This document shows positions 20,712 through 23,952 of a DNA stretch of 23,952 nucleotides, piece after piece. The notes under the pieces are model-generated. The model was not told the DNA's origin. It searched no databases and worked only from the letters and a program-made list of their open reading frames with translations. Source of the stretch: a virus; IMG/VR virus record IMGVR_UViG_3300047462_000764, positions 1 to 23,952 of that record; one strand, written 5' to 3'. Position 1 is the first letter of the stretch. Every line of letters begins with the position of its first letter. The translations under genes were made by a program, and so were the position numbers.

Positions 20712-21167
20712 TCATGGTGCTGTGAACACACCGTTCCAGCCGACCATGATTCGATCGAGCGCAGCTTGGTTGAGGATCACATCGCGAATGCGTTGTTGGA
20801 AATCGGGGAACTTGGCCCACGCATCGAGCTTGCGGTATGGAATCGCCGTGTCGTAGTCGGTCTTTTCGCAGCGATAGCGGTTGCTGTCGAGCGCAGTCGG
20901 ATCGACCGGTTGCCGTTCGGCTTTCGTGGTGTCGGTGCGGCTCGCGATTGGGCCAGAGACCGACAGTCCGAGTTTCTCGCCTTCCAGCTCGGTAACAGGC
21001 AACACGTTGATGCTTTTGAGGAACGCGCTCGATTCCTGCATCTTGGTTTCGAGCGTTTGTTGAATGGACGGTTCGACGGCGAACTTTGCCGAGACGTCGG
21101 CCGTATCGTTCAACTTGGCAATTTGCGCGGTGTATTTGCTGTACGCCTGGCGCGTTTCCTTCTTCAT
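20712..21167 (-). pseudogene. N: Major capsid protein N, 5' part only
   Basis: The first 151 residues of a P2 gpN-type capsid protein: MKKETRQAYSKYTAQIAKLN, then the gpN segment QTLETKMQESSAFLKSINVL, SGPIASRTDTTK, and PYRKLDAWAKFPDFQQRIRD to LDRIMVGWNGVFTA. gpN is normally about 340-360 residues and continues after this point. Here Pro and a TGA follow directly. The next bases read, in another frame, MTWVAQPWMS before a stop that overlaps the S start, possibly the very end of gene R. The protein lacks most of the HK97-like fold and cannot form a capsid. Confidence 0.88.
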
Positions 21168-21201
21168 GGGGCGGTTCTCCGGGGGGATGGCTGGGAATGG
21201 G

Positions 21202-22014
21202 TCAGCAGTCGGTCGCGAACTCGCCAGTCGCGCCGGTCGACGGTTGACGTCGCAGGGCGCCGTTGTCGGTTTTAGAGAGCTTCGCGGTCAGTTCTTCGAT
21301 GGCTGTGATGGCGTCGTCAGCCCGCTTCTTCGCCGCGCTAACGTCTTGTTGCGTGGTGGTGAGGTCGGCGCGTAGGGTGACCACATCGCGGCCTTGCTGA
21401 CTGGTAAATTCGGCGACTTCTTCTACCGCGCGGCGTGCATCGTCATAGCGCTGATCGTCACTTGTCTTTGTGCGCGCGAACATGCTCTTGACGATCGACA
21501 GCAGACTGGAGGATTCGGGCGCACCTTCGATTTCGATCGATGTTTCGCACGCGGCGCTGAATACATTGCTTGAGCGCTTCGCGGCGAATTGCAATGCCTC
21601 GGTACCGAGGCTTGCAGGATCGTCGGTCGCGGCCAGGCCGACCAGATAGGCTTCGCCGATGTCGGCGAACGACGGGTTGATTTCGATCGAGGTGTAGATT
21701 TTCTGGCGATTCTTCGATAGTGCGACCAGGTCATCTGTCGGGTCGATTTGCGCGTACAGCCCCATCTTGCCCTTCAGTGGCCCGTCTTCAATCTCAGTGG
21801 TTTTTAGTGCCGTCACGTCGCCGTATGCGCCGAACGGATTGGTTTTCGAGAGAGGTGCCCATCCCTTGATGTGCTCGATATTCAAGCGCGCGCCGTACAG
21901 ATCCCGGCTGTAGTTCTTCGCCATCTGGGTAAGCCATTCCCGCTTGATTTCGCGACCGTCGATGGTCGCGCCTTCGACAGCGACGCGGAAAAACTTCGTC
22001 TTGTTGGTTGCCAT
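21202..22014 (-). CDS. O: Capsid scaffolding protein O (gpO)
   Basis: P2 gpO family, internal scaffold with N-terminal serine protease activity, 270 residues (P2: 284). Recognised from KTKFFRVAVEGATIDGREIK, WAPLSKTNPFGAYGDVTALK and YTSIEINPSFADIGEAYLVG with LAATDDPASLGTEALQFAAK. The EHIKGW and TSIEI segments carry the presumed catalytic His and Ser. The C-terminal third is a helical scaffold (VVTLRADLTTTQQDVSAAKK). Intact although its client N is truncated. Diverges from P. Confidence 0.93.
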   Translation of the reverse strand: MATNKTKFFRVAVEGATIDGREIKREWLTQMAKNYSRDLYGARLNIEHIKGWAPLSKTNPFGAYGDVTALKTTEIEDGPLKGKMGLYAQIDPTDDLVALSKNRQKIYTSIEINPSFADIGEAYLVGLAATDDPASLGTEALQFAAKRSSNVFSAACETSIEIEGAPESSSLLSIVKSMFARTKTSDDQRYDDARRAVEEVAEFTSQQGRDVVTLRADLTTTQQDVSAAKKRADDAITAIEELTAKLSKTDNGALRRQPSTGATGEFATDC

Positions 22015-22158
22015 AGGGAGAGGTCGAACTGTAGTTGAGTGAGCGTGAGGCTCATGTTCGGCTTTCGTGCGCTATGGCTCAATGAACGGCGTGCGTGGCG
22101 AGCACGGGTACGCAGTGCCGCACGTGCTCGCGCGTGCGTGACGCTCTACGCTTGCCGC
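22015..22158. promoter_or_regulatory. O-P divergent promoter region with repeats
   Basis: About 145 bp between divergent late genes O and P, where P2 carries two Ogr-dependent promoters. It contains GCGTGCGTG (22089-22097) repeated at 22132-22140, with GCGAGCACG (22098-22106) and its inverted copy CGTGCTCGC (22123-22131) between them. The block is symmetrical enough to be an operator. I see no TTGT-N12-ACAA Ogr site. Confidence 0.4.
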
Positions 22159-23952
22159 ATGCTCGACCCTACGAATTCGACCCAACACGAAGCCGATGTG
22201 CGCAAGATTGCACGTTCGCTTTACTGGCAAGGCTGGCGCATCTCGTCGATCGCGCGGCATCTTGAACTGAAACCCGCGACGGTGGCGTCGTGGTGCCGTC
22301 GCGACAAATGGAAGCAAGCGAGCCCGGCTGAGCGGATCGAGGCATCGTTGGAAACGCGTCTGATGGTCCTGATCGCCAAGGACAAGAAAGATGGTGCGGA
22401 CTACAAGGAAATCGATTTGCTTGGCCGGCAGATTGAGCGGCTTGCGCGTGTGCGCAAGTACGGCGAGACCGGGAAAGAGAGCGATTTAAACCCGAATCTC
22501 GCAGCTCGCAACGCGGGACCGAAGCGCAAGCCGTCGCGCAACGAAATCGGCGAGGAACAGCACGAGCGGATCATGAAGGCGTTTCGCGAATCGCTGTTCG
22601 ATTACCAGAAGGTTTGGTACCGCAACGGCGACCAGCGCACGCGCAACATCCTGAAGTCACGGCAGATCGGCGCGACTTGGTACTTCGCTCGTGAGGCGTT
22701 CATTGACGCGCTAGAAACTGGGCGCAACCAAATTTTTCTATCGGCCAGCAAGGCACAGGCGCACGTCTTCAAACAGTACATTGCGCAATTCGCACGAGAG
22801 GCGGCGGACGTTGAGCTTACGGGCGACCCGATCATCCTGCCGAACGGCGCGACACTGTATTTCCTCGGGACGAACGCACGTACGGCGCAGTCGTATCACG
22901 GCAATTTCTATTTCGACGAGTATTTCTGGGTCCCGAAATTCCGCGAGCTAAACAAGGTCGCCTCAGGCATGGCGATGCACAAGCGTTGGCGTATGACTTA
23001 CTTCAGCACGCCATTAAGCGTCACGCACGAAGCCTATGCGTTCTGGAGCGGCGCGGATAGTAACCGCGGCCGTGTGGCCGGCGATCGAGTCCAGATTGAC
23101 ACGAGCCACGAAGGGCTCGCGCGCGGCAGGTTGTGTAAGGACGAGCAGTGGCGGCAGATCGTCACGGTTCTCGATGCGATGGCCGGCGGATGCGATCTGT
23201 TCGATTTGGACGTGTTACGGCGAAGGTACAGCACGGAAGACTTTGCGAACCTGTTGATGTGTCAGTTCATCGACGATTCCGTTTCAGTGTTCAAGCTGGC
23301 CGAGTTGCAGCGTTGCATGGTGGACTCCTGGGAAGAGTGGGCCGACGATTTCTCGCCGTTGCTACTGCGCCCGTTCGGTTATCGCGAGGTGTGGGTCGGC
23401 TACGCCCCGGCATTGACTGGTGACTCGGCGGGGCTCGTCGTCGTCGCGCCGCCGCGCGTGGCGGGCGGGGCGTTCCGAGTGCTCGAGCGCCACCAGTTCC
23501 GCGGCAACGATTTCGAGGCGCAGGCCGAGGCAATCGAGCAGATCACGCAACGCTATAACGTTGGCTACATCGCGATTGACACGACCGGCATGGGACAGGG
23601 CGTGTATCAGCTCGTGCGCAAGTTCTACCCGGGCGTCGTCGCGTTGAACTACTCGCCCGAGGTCAAAACCCGCCTTGTGCTGAAAGGGCAATCCGTTATC
23701 CGAAACGGTCGATTGCAATTCGATGCGGGCTGGACCGATGCCTCGGCGCCATCCAACGCGAGCTGCACGATGGCGAGGAAGAAGCACCAGATGAGCTCAT
23801 CAGTCGAATGGCTTCAAACGACTCGCGGTCGAGATCGATGTACGCCAATTTGGAGAAATCCAACGCGCCATCGACCATGTTCCCCATTCGTAAAACGGGA
23901 TACTGGCCTTTCTCCGACGTTGAACTCGACGTTCCGTAAAACGATCGGATGA
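22159..23952 (+). pseudogene. P: Terminase ATPase subunit P with a foreign C-terminus
   Basis: P2 gpP, the DNA-packaging ATPase/endonuclease. From ATG 22159 the N-terminus has an HTH (ARSLYWQGWRISSIARHLEL, KPATVASWCRRDKW), then the Terminase_5/6 ATPase with FDYQKVWYRNGDQRTRNILK, the Walker A-like SRQIGATW, Walker B NFYFDEYFW, and later the nuclease part (IEQITQRYNVGYIAIDTTGM, GRLQFDAGWTD). Similarity runs to residue 527 (23739). After that, about 70 codons are unlike gpP and continue to TGA at 23950-23952. gpP is normally about 590 residues, so the native end has been replaced. The upstream in-frame start at 22039 is rejected. Portal gene Q should follow but is not in the window. Confidence 0.85.
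23801..23952 (-). pseudogene. hsdS: Fragment of a type I restriction specificity gene (hsdS)
   Basis: The minus strand at the right edge reads IRSFYGTSSSTSEKGQYPVL, RMGNMVDGALDFSKLAYIDL and DRESFEAIRL, the target-recognition-domain signature of HsdS proteins (YGTSxxTxxxGxPVLRMGN followed by xxGxLDxxxLxYI). The normal continuation, a GDLLFNRTNS-type block, does not follow; similarity stops near 23801. The 5' part would lie beyond the window. It is antiparallel to the replaced end of P, so a recombination joint lies between about 23740 and 23800. Identification is from motif memory, without a search. Confidence 0.65.

Noticed and set aside
22039-22158. Upstream in-frame start for P adding 40 residues
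   Set aside because: The added residues are Arg/Ala-rich and unlike gpP, and would swallow the O-P promoter region; ATG 22159 matches the family N-terminus.
1-23952. Search for tRNA genes, IS elements and attL/attR repeats
   Set aside because: I saw no tRNA cloverleaf, no transposase and no convincing core-site duplication inside the window; att sites probably lie outside it.

Overview
The window is a defective, rearranged P2-like (Peduovirus-type) prophage from a GC-rich betaproteobacterium, most likely Burkholderiaceae. That host guess rests on codon use, on the style of the tail proteins, and on the wording of the excisionase-like and prophage RNA sequences as I remember them; no host gene in the window proves it. 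The contractile-tail genes lie on the minus strand in P2 order (read right to left: O, N, S, V, W, J, I, H, tail-assembly chaperone, FI, FII, E/E', T, U, D). The terminase gene P diverges from O on the plus strand, as in P2.

Left arm (1-5700): a tyrosine integrase, an excisionase-like HTH gene that overlaps it, a region of about 330 bp holding two groups of three 9-10 bp repeats with 21-bp spacing (a candidate replication origin), and a 775-aa protein. That protein joins a LysR-type winged helix-turn-helix to a partial Toprim-like segment and a P-loop ATPase. It replaces the C/cox/ogr control genes and the gpA rolling-circle replication gene expected in a P2 phage; none of those is seen. Two plus-strand genes of unknown function follow, one encoding a two-helix membrane protein.

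Middle (5800-17100): a brnTA toxin-antitoxin pair with a palindromic promoter, then an apparently complete contractile tail module. It keeps the P2-type -1 frameshift in gene E. The tail fibre gene is unusually small.

Accessory island between V and S (17100-20230): a frameshifted BRO-N antirepressor-like gene preceded by a C4-family antisense-RNA-like element, a second diverged copy of that RNA, three copies of a TGCCGTCA palindrome, a vapBC pair, a Phd-PIN pair and a solitary shortened HicB.

Right arm (20230-23952): S is followed directly by an N (major capsid) gene cut to 151 residues. The rest of N, and M, L, X, the lysis genes and R, are missing at one junction. O is intact. P loses its native C-terminus at about 23740, and the last 150 bp read, on the minus strand, as a piece of a type I restriction specificity gene (hsdS). 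The element therefore has no intact capsid gene, no lysis gene and no complete terminase here, but keeps a full tail, recombination and replication genes and several toxin-antitoxin modules.

The two most unusual features are the LysR-ATPase replication fusion with its phased repeats, and the duplicated C4-like RNA/antirepressor/palindrome locus.
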